Assembly: GCF_014842925.1 (NCBI RefSeq)
Contig: NZ_JACYXJ010000003.1
Span: forward strand, 248,001 to 312,000
Direction of reading: 5' to 3'
Length of the DNA stretch: 64,000 bases
From: Roseibium polysiphoniae
GTDB taxonomy: Bacteria; Pseudomonadota; Alphaproteobacteria; Rhizobiales; Stappiaceae
Every line of letters begins with the position of its first letter. Position 1 is the first letter of the stretch. Of this stretch, positions 8,643 to 16,134 are shown piece by piece. The notes under the pieces were generated by a model. It was not told the DNA's origin and did not search any database. It saw nothing but the letters and a program-made list of their open reading frames with translations. Made by a program: the position numbers and the translations under genes.

Positions 8643-8975
8643 ATGAGAGATGATCTGGCCGTCGAGAGCCTTTCAGCACTTGCCCAGGAAGATCGCCTGG
8701 CCGCGTTTCGCCTGTTGGTGAAGGCGGGGCCAAAGGGACTTGCGTCTGGAGAAATCGCCGAAAAACTGGCGATCGCGCCGACGCGAATGTCCTTTCACCT
8801 CGCGACGCTTGAGCGAGGCGGGCTTGTGGTCAGTCGCAGAGAAGGCAGGCGGATCGTCTACTCGGTATCTTTTGACAGGATGCGCGGACTTCTTGAATTC
8901 CTCACCGAGGACTGCTGCGCCGGACATCCTGAAATTTGCGGCGTGTCTCGCCGCCTCAATGAAGAGGACTGCTGA
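8643..8975 (+). CDS. arsR: ArsR-family arsenic-responsive repressor
   Basis: A 110-residue winged-helix protein. The recognition helix segment is IAPTRMSFHLATLERGGLV, followed by the wing. It lacks the classical CVC metal motif of plasmid R773 ArsR and instead ends with Cys91-Cys92 and Cys99, a vicinal pair plus a third cysteine. This resembles the C-terminal arsenite site known from Acidithiobacillus ferrooxidans ArsR. I chose the ATG at 8643 over a TTG at 8628 because the latter falls within the palindromic operator. No Shine-Dalgarno sequence precedes the ATG, which fits a leaderless mRNA. The arsC gene starts four bases after its stop. Confidence 0.93.
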   Translation: MRDDLAVESLSALAQEDRLAAFRLLVKAGPKGLASGEIAEKLAIAPTRMSFHLATLERGGLVVSRREGRRIVYSVSFDRMRGLLEFLTEDCCAGHPEICGVSRRLNEEDC

Positions 8976-8979
8976 CCCG

Positions 8980-9393
8980 ATGGCCATCACCATCTACCAC
9001 AATCCGAAGTGCGGAACCTCGCGCAACACGCTTGCCATGATCCGTGAGGCCGGCGAAGAGCCAACGGTGATCGAATACCTCAAGACACCGCCAAGCCGGG
9101 ATGAACTTGTGGACCTGATCAAGCGCATGGGTATTTCCGTTCGCGATCTCCTGCGCCAGAAGGGCACGCCTTATGACGAGCTGGGCCTTTCGGATGACAA
9201 ATGGTCCGATGATCAGCTGATCGATTTCGTGATGGAACATCCGATCCTGATCAATCGTCCGATCGTGATCTCGGACAAGGGCGTTGCGCTTTGCCGTCCG
9301 TCAGAAAAAGTCCTCGAGTTGCTGCCGGAAGGTTCGGTCGGGACTTTCACGAAAGAGGACGGTCAGGTCGTGAATGGCGAGGCTGGTCAGTGA
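8980..9393 (+). CDS. arsC: Arsenate reductase, glutaredoxin-linked type
   Basis: A 137-residue protein that begins [17 protein letters not shown]; the catalytic cysteine is Cys11 in the NPKCGTSRN motif of the R773-type enzymes. The later segment [21 protein letters not shown] is also diagnostic and carries the arginine that holds arsenate. It reduces arsenate to arsenite with glutathione and glutaredoxin in the cytoplasm. The start is the ATG at 8980 with GAAGAGGA upstream; the frame is open further upstream, but that part overlaps arsR. The stop overlaps the GTG start of arsH. Confidence 0.95.
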   Translation: MAITIYHNPKCGTSRNTLAMIREAGEEPTVIEYLKTPPSRDELVDLIKRMGISVRDLLRQKGTPYDELGLSDDKWSDDQLIDFVMEHPILINRPIVISDKGVALCRPSEKVLELLPEGSVGTFTKEDGQVVNGEAGQ

Positions 9394-10121
9394 GTGATTG
9401 GACGAACGACAAGCAAGACCTCCCGGCGCTGAATTCCGATTTGCTGCCGGGCGTTGATGAAGAGCGGCTTTTGGCGCCTGCGACGGCAGACCATGCCCCG
9501 CGTGTGCTCATGCTCTATGGCTCGTTGCGAGAGCGGTCCTACAGCCGGCTTTTGACGCAGGAGGCCGCCAGGCTGCTGACGATGCTCGGCGCAGAGGTGA
9601 AGATCTTCGACCCGTCAGGCCTGCCGCTTCCAGATGATGAAGGCCCCGAACATCCCAAGGTGCAAGAACTTCGGGACCTTTGCGCATGGTCGGAGGCACA
9701 GGTCTGGTGTTCTCCCGAGCGCCACGGAGCCATGACCGGGATCATGAAGGCGCAGATCGACTGGATCCCCTTGAGCCTCGGCGCGGTGCGTCCGACCCAG
9801 GGCAAGGTACTGGCGCTCATGCAGGTGTCCGGCGGCTCGCAGTCGTTCAATGCGCTCAATCAGATGCGCGTTCTGGGTCGCTGGATGCGCATGGTGACGA
9901 TCCCGAACCAGTCTTCCGTTCCCAAGGCGTTTCTGGAATTTGAGGAAGATGGCCGGATGAAGCCATCAGCGCTCTATGACCGCGTCGTAGACGTCATGGA
10001 AGAGCTGATGAAGTTCACCGTGCTGCTGCGTGGCCGATCGGACTATCTGGTCGACCGCTATTCGGAGCGCAAGGAAACAGCAGCCGAGTTGTCCAAGAGG
10101 GTCAATCAGCGGTCCATCTGA
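9390..10121 (+). CDS. arsH: Arsenical resistance flavoprotein ArsH
   Basis: From the GTG at 9390, which overlaps the arsC stop as GTGA, the product has 243 residues, the usual ArsH length. The flavodoxin-like FMN phosphate loop is [10 protein letters not shown], and the segments [20 protein letters not shown] and [18 protein letters not shown] are characteristic. ArsH is an NADPH-dependent FMN reductase reported to oxidise trivalent organoarsenicals. The operon therefore reduces arsenate and probably detoxifies methylated arsenicals, but no ArsB or Acr3 efflux pump follows; the next gene is on the opposite strand. Confidence 0.95.
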   Translation: MSDWTNDKQDLPALNSDLLPGVDEERLLAPATADHAPRVLMLYGSLRERSYSRLLTQEAARLLTMLGAEVKIFDPSGLPLPDDEGPEHPKVQELRDLCAWSEAQVWCSPERHGAMTGIMKAQIDWIPLSLGAVRPTQGKVLALMQVSGGSQSFNALNQMRVLGRWMRMVTIPNQSSVPKAFLEFEEDGRMKPSALYDRVVDVMEELMKFTVLLRGRSDYLVDRYSERKETAAELSKRVNQRSI

Positions 10122-10154
10122 TCTGTGTGGGCCATTGCGCCATCGCTGAGGTGA

Positions 10155-12404
10155 TCACGCGGTGGCGCTGCCCCGTGGACGCGAGCCAAGGTCAGGGTCA
10201 GGTTCCACGGACTCTGGTTCGTTCGCCGCCTGGCGTGCAGCGGGCTCAGGCACATCGGCCGGCGCGCTGACTTCCATCCGCTTCAAGGGCGCTGGGATCG
10301 AGGATGTTTCCGACCAGCGCGCACGGTGGGTTTCATGCGCCTTCACGGTGTCCGGGCGGCCGAACAGGTAGCCTTGGACCAAGGTACAGCCGGCGGCGCG
10401 CAGCAGCGTGACCTGCTCCTGGTTCTCGACGCCTTCAGCCGTGATCGTGACATCAAGCGAGCGCCCCAGGCCGATGATCGACGTCACGATCGCGTCGGTT
10501 CCCGTATCCTTGCCGAGGTTTTTGATGAAGCTGCGATCGATCTTGATCTTGTCGAAGGGAAAGCGGCTCAGATAGCTGAGCGAGGAGTAGCCTGTGCCGA
10601 AGTCATCCATGGCGATGGACACACCCATGGAGCGAATGTGGTTCAGCGTTTCGACAACCGCGTCCGTATTGGCGATCAGCAGGCTTTCGGTGATTTCGAT
10701 TTCCAGCCGTGAGGGATGCAACCCGCTCTCCTGCAGGGCCTGCGCGACCTTCAATTCCGTGATGCCGGGGCTGAACTGCGCGGCGGAGACATTCACCGCA
10801 ACGCGCAGGCTCTCGTCTTCCCACTGGGCTGCTTCCTTGCACGCATGGAAAAGCACCCAGTCGCCGATCGCTTCGATGAGGCCGGATTCCTCGGCGACGG
10901 GAATGAACAGCTCGGGAGAGATCTGACCCTTTGTCGGATGCTCCCAACGGATCAGGGACTCATAGGCTTTCAGCTTGTTATCGATCAGCGAGTATTGGGG
11001 CTGAAAGAGCACCTCGAATTGGTCCAGACGCAGCGCCTTCGTCAGACCGTCCTCGATTTCCTTGCGCTTTTGGGCATCTGAATCCATCTCCGCCGTGTAC
11101 CAGGCAAATTGCGACCGTCCGGAGAGCTTGGCCCGGTAGAGCGCCAGATCGGCGCAATGCAGCAGCCGGGAGGAGCGCCAGCTGCCGTCGCTCGCGCGGG
11201 CAATGCCGATGGAAAGGGAAATCCGCATTTCCTTACCGTCAATGATGCAAGGTTCTTTGGTCGCCGCGATCAAGTCGGAGGCAAGTTTGGTCAGGCGGGC
11301 GACGTCGGAGACGGACTTGATCATCACCGCGAATTCATCACCGGACAGGCGCGCGACGAGATGGTCCGAGAAGACGGATCTTAACCGGTCGGCGATCACC
11401 TGAAGGAAAATGTCACCGGTGCCGTGGCCGTGTGTGTCGTTGACTTCCTTGAACTTGTCGACGTCGATCAGCATCACGCCCATGTTGCTTGCCTTCGCAT
11501 GCACAAGGCGGAGCGCTTCGGTGAGCTTGGCGCTGAAGACAGCCCTGTTGGGCAGGCCTGTCAGCGGATCATGATGCGCGAGGAACTCGATGTCGCGCGT
11601 GGTCTTTACCTGGTCACGGAACCGTATCCACAACAAGAGACCTGCGATCAGGAAGGACGCGACGCAAAGCGTGGCGGTGATGTAGCCGATGATCTTGGTG
11701 ATCATCTCAAGACTGGCGATCTGTGGCTCGTGGTCGGCCACGAGGATCATGGCGCCATCGAGCTTGCCGTCGGCGATATGTGGAACGATCACAAAGGACC
11801 GTGTGTCCACTAGGCCCGACCAGTTCCTGTAAAGGTGGGTGAAGGGCCTTGTCTCATTCGGCAGTTCCTCCAGCGTCTGGCGCAGAAGGTTCTCCGGCAG
11901 GCCTGAGGCCTTCACGAAGGTGGCCAGCGGTTCGGATAAAGCCTCGCCGGACCGAAGGTCGTCTCTTCCGGCGACAAAGATGCTGTCGATGAGTGAGGGG
12001 GCCAGTGCGCCTGCAAGGGATGCGTTCAACATCGCGGACGGCATAACGTCCGGTGTTTCCGTTGAAACCGGCTCTTTCGTCTCCTGCGAGGTCACAGCCT
12101 CTTTGGTCCCTGGGCCGGAGAGACGCATCCCGAGTGTGGGGTCTGGCATCGGGCCCGGCTTTGAAGCGACCTCTTTCGGCTGAATTTCGGCATTGCGCTT
12201 CTGAATCAGAGCGTCGAACTCTTGTGATCGCCCGGATGCAGCGATGGCAGGTGAGATCTGAGCGAGCGCATTGTTTACATTGCTCGTGACGAGCCAGTCA
12301 TTCAGGGCACGATTGACCCCATAGACGCCAAGCGCGAGCCCGACAATCAAAGATGCCGTGACAAGGAATAGTGCAATGTTCCTGCGCTGTGAGACCTGTC
12401 TCAT
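10155..12404 (-). CDS. Membrane-anchored GGDEF-EAL cyclic-di-GMP protein
   Basis: A 749-residue protein. One membrane helix lies at about residues 10-30, a large extracytoplasmic region of about 200 residues follows, and a second helix lies at about 238-262. The GGDEF domain (about 278-440) has DPLTGLPNRAVF and the active-site variant RLSGDEF at residues 352-358. The EAL domain (about 450-705) has ESL at 482-484 instead of EAL, with NVSAAQF, EITES and DDFGTGYSS intact. GGDEF domains make cyclic-di-GMP and EAL domains degrade it; the metal-binding Glu and Asp residues are present, so phosphodiesterase activity is likely, and SGDEF variants can still be cyclases. The Pro/Ser-rich stretch at residues 75-125 and the C-terminal tail look disordered. 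Confidence 0.92.
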   Translation of the reverse strand: MRQVSQRRNIALFLVTASLIVGLALGVYGVNRALNDWLVTSNVNNALAQISPAIAASGRSQEFDALIQKRNAEIQPKEVASKPGPMPDPTLGMRLSGPGTKEAVTSQETKEPVSTETPDVMPSAMLNASLAGALAPSLIDSIFVAGRDDLRSGEALSEPLATFVKASGLPENLLRQTLEELPNETRPFTHLYRNWSGLVDTRSFVIVPHIADGKLDGAMILVADHEPQIASLEMITKIIGYITATLCVASFLIAGLLLWIRFRDQVKTTRDIEFLAHHDPLTGLPNRAVFSAKLTEALRLVHAKASNMGVMLIDVDKFKEVNDTHGHGTGDIFLQVIADRLRSVFSDHLVARLSGDEFAVMIKSVSDVARLTKLASDLIAATKEPCIIDGKEMRISLSIGIARASDGSWRSSRLLHCADLALYRAKLSGRSQFAWYTAEMDSDAQKRKEIEDGLTKALRLDQFEVLFQPQYSLIDNKLKAYESLIRWEHPTKGQISPELFIPVAEESGLIEAIGDWVLFHACKEAAQWEDESLRVAVNVSAAQFSPGITELKVAQALQESGLHPSRLEIEITESLLIANTDAVVETLNHIRSMGVSIAMDDFGTGYSSLSYLSRFPFDKIKIDRSFIKNLGKDTGTDAIVTSIIGLGRSLDVTITAEGVENQEQVTLLRAAGCTLVQGYLFGRPDTVKAHETHRARWSETSSIPAPLKRMEVSAPADVPEPAARQAANEPESVEPDPDLGSRPRGSATA

Positions 12405-12650
12405 GCGAGCTCAAACTCTGTAAAAAATGACAATTGATGAAAACCTACATGTGATAGGTTTAGTCATCGTGAATCTCCATGCCGACATTCCGTGGTATCT
12501 CTTGCTTTCGCGGCGATTTGACCGGAGTTTGTGGCTGCGCTTCCAATCCATTGGTTCTCTGGGTAAGACTGTGGCTGTAAACAGAGACCGACGTATGATT
12601 CCGCCTTCCTCCAGCGCATGCCTTTTTGAGAACCCGGTCAGGAGTATTCC

Positions 12651-13343
12651 TTGAGCGTTTGGAGCAGTCTTGCCAGCATTGTATCAGCGATCGGCACGGG
12701 CGGCGCCCAGGTTGTCGACCGTCTGGTTCAGCTCGTCCTGGCAAAGCCCGAGGGCGCCAATACGGTTGGTTTCACAGTCGCCATGATCGCGCTTTCGGCC
12801 AAGATGGCGAAGGCGGATGGAGTGGTCACTGCAGACGAGGTGCTGGCCTTTCAGGAACTTTTCGATGTTCCCCAGGGAGAAGAGCGCAATGTCGCGCGGC
12901 TGTTCAACCTGGCGCAGGAGGATGTCGCCGGTTTTGATGTCTATGCCAAAAAGCTGGCGGACCTGTTTCCCTATGACAGGATCACTCTGATCGACATTCT
13001 CGATGGGTTGTTCCACATCGCCAAGGCCGATGGTGTCGTTCATGAGACCGAGATCGCCTATCTGGCGCGCGTTGCGGAAGTGTTCGGTCTCGATGAACGC
13101 GAATTCAAGCGGCTACTGGCACGCCATGTGCGCGAAAGCGGCGACCCTTATGCGGTGATCGGTCTTGGTCCGGAGGCCAGCGACGCTGAGCTCAAGACGC
13201 ATTATCGCAAGGAAGTCCAGGAAACTCATCCCGATCGCCTGATCGCCCGGGGGGTGCCTGAGGAATTTGTCCGCATCGCAAATGACAGGCTCGCCGCGTT
13301 GAATTCGGCGTGGTCCCAGATTTGTGCCGAAAGAGGCCTATGA
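12651..13343 (+). CDS. TerB-like and DnaJ-domain protein (DjlA-like, no membrane anchor)
   Basis: A 230-residue protein from a TTG start with AGGAG eight bases upstream. Residues about 30-155 form a TerB/DjlA-type helical domain in which the acidic motif AKADGVVT / AKADGVVHETE occurs twice. Residues about 165-228 form a J domain with the HPD tripeptide at 193-195, so it should stimulate an Hsp70 ATPase. E. coli DjlA has an N-terminal transmembrane helix; this N-terminus is only weakly hydrophobic, so a soluble co-chaperone is more likely. Its last bases overlap the start of the murein amidase gene as ATGA. This suggests coupled expression and perhaps an envelope-stress role. Confidence 0.88.
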   Translation: MSVWSSLASIVSAIGTGGAQVVDRLVQLVLAKPEGANTVGFTVAMIALSAKMAKADGVVTADEVLAFQELFDVPQGEERNVARLFNLAQEDVAGFDVYAKKLADLFPYDRITLIDILDGLFHIAKADGVVHETEIAYLARVAEVFGLDEREFKRLLARHVRESGDPYAVIGLGPEASDAELKTHYRKEVQETHPDRLIARGVPEEFVRIANDRLAALNSAWSQICAERGL

Positions 13344-14098
13344 GTGTTGCCACCGATACGGGCGTGACCGCCCGGGTCCATCCGTCTCCTAATCACGGAG
13401 AACGTGCGCCCGGTTCGCAGATCGACATGTTGATCCTCCATTACACCGGCATGCAGGATGGAGACAGCGCGCTTCGACGGCTGTGTGATCCGCGCAGTGA
13501 AGTCTCTGCGCATTACTTTGTCTACGAGGATGGCAGCATCCTCCAATGCGTGCCCGAATCCCGTCGCGCCTGGCATGCAGGCAAGAGCAGCTGGCAAGGC
13601 CAGGCAGACATCAACTCCAGATCCATCGGCGTGGAGATCGTCAATCCGGGGCATGAGTGGGGCTATCGCGACTTCCCCGATGTCCAGATTGAAGCGGTTG
13701 CGGATCTGTGCGCCGACATTTGCCGCAGGCACGATATCCAACCTCGAATGGTCCTCGCGCATTCCGATGTTGCGCCCGGCCGCAAGGAGGATCCAGGTGA
13801 GAAGTTCCCCTGGGCCTCACTCGCTCTTCGTCGGGTCGGTCACTATGTCGAGCCCGCGCCGATCACAAGCGGGCTGTTCATGCAATTGGGCGAGAGCGGT
13901 CAGCCTGTCGAAGCCGTTCAGTCCATGCTGGCCCTTTATGGATATGAGGTCGGCATCAGCGGGTCTTTTGATCAGGCCACCCAGGCAGCCGTCACTGCGT
14001 TTCAGCGCCATTTCCGTCCCGCGAAGGTCGACGGTGTCGTCGATCAATCAACCGTAGAGACCTTGCACAAACTTCTGAGCGCGCTTCCGGCGCTTTGA
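13340..14098 (+). CDS. N-acetylmuramoyl-L-alanine amidase (AmpD-type) with peptidoglycan-binding domain
   Basis: A 252-residue protein from the ATG at 13340, with AAGAGG upstream, overlapping the preceding stop. The Amidase_2 domain (about residues 20-160) has the zinc ligands His34 (in HYTGM), His141 (in AHSDVAPG) and Asp151, matching the spacing in AmpD. A PG_binding_1 domain occupies about 180-248 (ESGQPVEAVQSMLALYGY). No signal peptide is present, so it probably works in the cytoplasm on recycled anhydro-muropeptides, as AmpD does. The added binding domain is what distinguishes AmiD-type proteins, so an exported role by another route cannot be excluded. Confidence 0.9.
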   Translation: MSVATDTGVTARVHPSPNHGERAPGSQIDMLILHYTGMQDGDSALRRLCDPRSEVSAHYFVYEDGSILQCVPESRRAWHAGKSSWQGQADINSRSIGVEIVNPGHEWGYRDFPDVQIEAVADLCADICRRHDIQPRMVLAHSDVAPGRKEDPGEKFPWASLALRRVGHYVEPAPITSGLFMQLGESGQPVEAVQSMLALYGYEVGISGSFDQATQAAVTAFQRHFRPAKVDGVVDQSTVETLHKLLSALPAL

Positions 14099-14507
14099 AG
14101 TCATCAAGCCTTCGCTGGAACCATATCGCAGGTCTCGCGTTTGGTTTCGGTGGGCTCGTTCTTGTGCAATTGGTGAGCGCGGTCTCTCAGGCGTCCTGTT
14201 CGCGTTACCTGCAGCAGCTTCACTGACTGCGTCCGCGCAGGCTTCATTTTCGCGAGACTTTGAATCAAGTTCAAAAAGACGTTTCATTCAATCATCGCAC
14301 TTTGGCCTCTTCTGGACAGGTTCCTGCTGTATTTCGGCCGCAATCTGCATGATCTGCTAAGAAATTGCCCGAAACAGCAGTGTTTTTCTGTAATAATTTG
14401 AAACATTTCGTGATCTGTGGCGGCTGATTTTCGTCCCATACGCGGGCCATTCCTCCTCCCCACAAACGAACCCATTCCATCACCAAGAAAAATAAGGGCT
14501 CGACGCA
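14099..14507. other. 409-nt intergenic region, no gene recognised
   Basis: No convincing reading frame is present. The AT-richer half (about 14280-14420) holds a candidate promoter for the transglycosylase gene: TTGCCC at 14365-14370, an 18-nt spacer, then TGTAAT at 14389-14394. This would leave a 5' untranslated region of about 110 nt, which is long enough for regulation. A weak inverted repeat (CTGCT ... AGCAG, 14355-14381) precedes a T-run, but the stem is only five pairs. Confidence 0.4.
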
Positions 14508-15212
14508 ATGTTGAAGTCGACGAAGACGCTCGTAAGAGCAGCCTGCCTTATCCTCTCCACGCTGGCTGCTATCGGTCACGCCAATGCATCTGCGGGTGCG
14601 ATTGTGCGCCCGGAGCCGATCGTAAAGAAGAAGGCCGTCAGCAAAGACGATGTGCCTGTCGCTTTTGATGTGAAACGCAGCAGCGGTGACATCATCCGCT
14701 CGGTCAACGCGGGCAAGTCGGTCACTGAAGACGCCAAGGAAACGAAGACAGCCAAGACCAAGGCCGTCTCCAAGACACGCCACAAGAAGACCGCGTCAAA
14801 GCGCACCAAAAGCACGAAGAAGACCGTTTCGTCACGCAAGTCTTCCTACACCCGCATGATCCAGGCAGCTGCACGCAAGCACGGCGTGCCAATCAAGATT
14901 GCCAAGGCCGTTGTTCAGGTCGAAAGCAACTTCAACCCAAGTGCCCGGGGCGGTGCAGGTGAAGTCGGCCTTATGCAGATCAAGCCGGCAACGGCACGCG
15001 GCATGGGCTATCGCGGCTCAACCCGGGCTCTTTATGACCCGGAGACCAACCTGGAATGGGGCATGAAGTATCTTGCTGGCGCTCACAAGCGTGCATCGGG
15101 TGATGTCTGTGGCACGATCCTGCGTTACAACGCTGGCCACTATGCCAAGCGCATGAACCCGATCAGCCGTCGTTACTGCTCCAAGGTCAAGACCATCCTG
15201 GCCTCCAGCTAA
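14508..15212 (+). CDS. Lytic transglycosylase, SLT domain
   Basis: A 234-residue exported protein. The signal peptide ends near GHANASA. Residues about 40-112 form a Lys/Thr/Ser-rich, very basic low-complexity linker, likely to hold anionic wall polymers or to act as a flexible spacer. The SLT domain starts near residue 115: the catalytic glutamate is Glu139 in VQVESNFNP, followed by GLMQIKPATAR and YNAG. It cleaves the MurNAc-GlcNAc bond of peptidoglycan with formation of a 1,6-anhydro end. This pairs functionally with the amidase upstream, which acts on anhydro-muropeptides. A strong terminator follows. Confidence 0.93.
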   Translation: MLKSTKTLVRAACLILSTLAAIGHANASAGAIVRPEPIVKKKAVSKDDVPVAFDVKRSSGDIIRSVNAGKSVTEDAKETKTAKTKAVSKTRHKKTASKRTKSTKKTVSSRKSSYTRMIQAAARKHGVPIKIAKAVVQVESNFNPSARGGAGEVGLMQIKPATARGMGYRGSTRALYDPETNLEWGMKYLAGAHKRASGDVCGTILRYNAGHYAKRMNPISRRYCSKVKTILASS

Positions 15213-15270
15213 GGGTTTGGACTTCGAGTCCTTTGGGCTCATGAACCACGCAAGACAATCGGAAACGGAA

Positions 15271-15297
15271 AACCCCGCGCAGCAACGCGGGGTTTTT
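15271..15297 (+). terminator. Intrinsic terminator after the lytic transglycosylase gene
   Basis: CCCCGCG (15273-15279) pairs with CGCGGGG (15286-15292) around a CAGCAA loop; flanking AA and TT extend the stem. TTTTT follows. This is a textbook hairpin plus T-run. Confidence 0.92.
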
Positions 15298-15333
15298 GCA
15301 TTTCTGGCAGGTTCGCGAGACGCGATCGTCTTA

Positions 15334-16050
15334 TCAGGCGAACTTGCGCTTGGCAGCCTGAAGAGAGGCGGGAACAGGCTGATCCGGCTTGACATATTGG
15401 TCCGCCAGCGGCTGACCAATCGCGGTTGCGACCGGAAGAACACCTGCCCAGACATCAAGCTCAAGGTCTTCCTCGTCGTCGGCGGGCGGTCCAGACCGGA
15501 CCTTGGTCGCCACGTGTTCGATTTCAACCGCGAGAATTCCTGTCGCCTTGAGCTCTTTGGCGAGCATGGGGCGGCTTTCGTCCCAGCGTCCCGGGAGCAT
15601 GTGATCGGTTATCGCGGCCATAGCTTCTTCTTTTTCAGCATCGCTGTGGACCTGCCGAGCCGTCCCATGGACCACTGCGCTACGGTAGTTCATCGACAGG
15701 TGAAACGCTGCGCGTGCGACAACGAGACCATCCAGCAATGTCACAGCCATGGTCACTGGCGCGCCGTCCTGCTGGCTCTTGACGATACGGGTTGTGCTGG
15801 CGCCATGAATGTAGAGTGTGTGCCCTTTGCGGGCGTAAACCATGGGAATCACCATAGCCCTGTCATCTGCCAGGAAACCGAGGTGCCCGATCAGTCCTGC
15901 GTCCAGAATGGAAAATGCGAGACCCTGATCATAGCTGCCGCGGTTCATCTGCCTGATCTTGGCGTAGGAAGGCCGATCTGATGTGCGTCCCTTGGGGGAC
16001 TGCTCGCTGGATACCTGTTCGACGGGCTCTGGCTGGCTGGGACTGTCCAT
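15334..16050 (-). CDS. Pyridoxamine 5'-phosphate oxidase-family flavin-fold protein
   Basis: From the ATG at 16050, which has GGAG eight bases upstream, the product has 238 residues; an in-frame ATG at 16116 would add 22 poorly supported residues. After a 25-residue polar N-terminus comes a split-barrel domain, with YDQGLAFSILDAGLIGHLGF, VIPMVYARKGHTLYIHGAST and NYRSAVVHGTARQV in the order expected for the Pyridox_ox_2-like family. These proteins bind FMN, or sometimes haem or F420. It is divergent from a MocR-type regulator, an arrangement often seen for PLP-related genes. A true PdxH is less likely because the PdxH signature is not evident. Confidence 0.85.
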   Translation of the reverse strand: MDSPSQPEPVEQVSSEQSPKGRTSDRPSYAKIRQMNRGSYDQGLAFSILDAGLIGHLGFLADDRAMVIPMVYARKGHTLYIHGASTTRIVKSQQDGAPVTMAVTLLDGLVVARAAFHLSMNYRSAVVHGTARQVHSDAEKEEAMAAITDHMLPGRWDESRPMLAKELKATGILAVEIEHVATKVRSGPPADDEEDLELDVWAGVLPVATAIGQPLADQYVKPDQPVPASLQAAKRKFA

Positions 16051-16091
16051 GAGTGTCTCCGATAAGTGGCTTGAACTTGTCAGACTCTCAT

Positions 16092-16125
16092 TTGTGGCAT
16101 AACCTGGTTCTGTCATAGATCCGGA
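16092..16125 (+). promoter_or_regulatory. Candidate promoter and operator of the MocR divergon
   Basis: TTGTGG (16092-16097) and ATAGAT (16115-16120) are 17 nt apart and could drive the regulator gene, whose ATG is at 16135. Two short palindromes lie inside or next to this promoter: AACC-T-GGTT at 16101-16109 and ATCCGGAT at 16119-16126. MocR proteins usually bind repeated sites in such divergent spacers. No site was verified. Confidence 0.4.
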
Positions 16126-16134
16126 TTTTAAAAA

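Noticed and set aside
8740-8979. N-terminal extension of arsC reading through arsR
   Set aside because: It overlaps nearly all of arsR out of frame; the ArsC family begins at the ATG at 8980.
9291-9389. N-terminal extension of arsH inside arsC
   Set aside because: Arg/Gly-rich shadow translation; the GTG at 9390 overlaps the arsC stop and gives the family length.
14355-14390. Terminator-like inverted repeat with T-run in the 14.1-14.5 kb gap
   Set aside because: The stem is only five pairs with a 17-nt loop, too weak for an intrinsic terminator, and it overlaps a candidate promoter.
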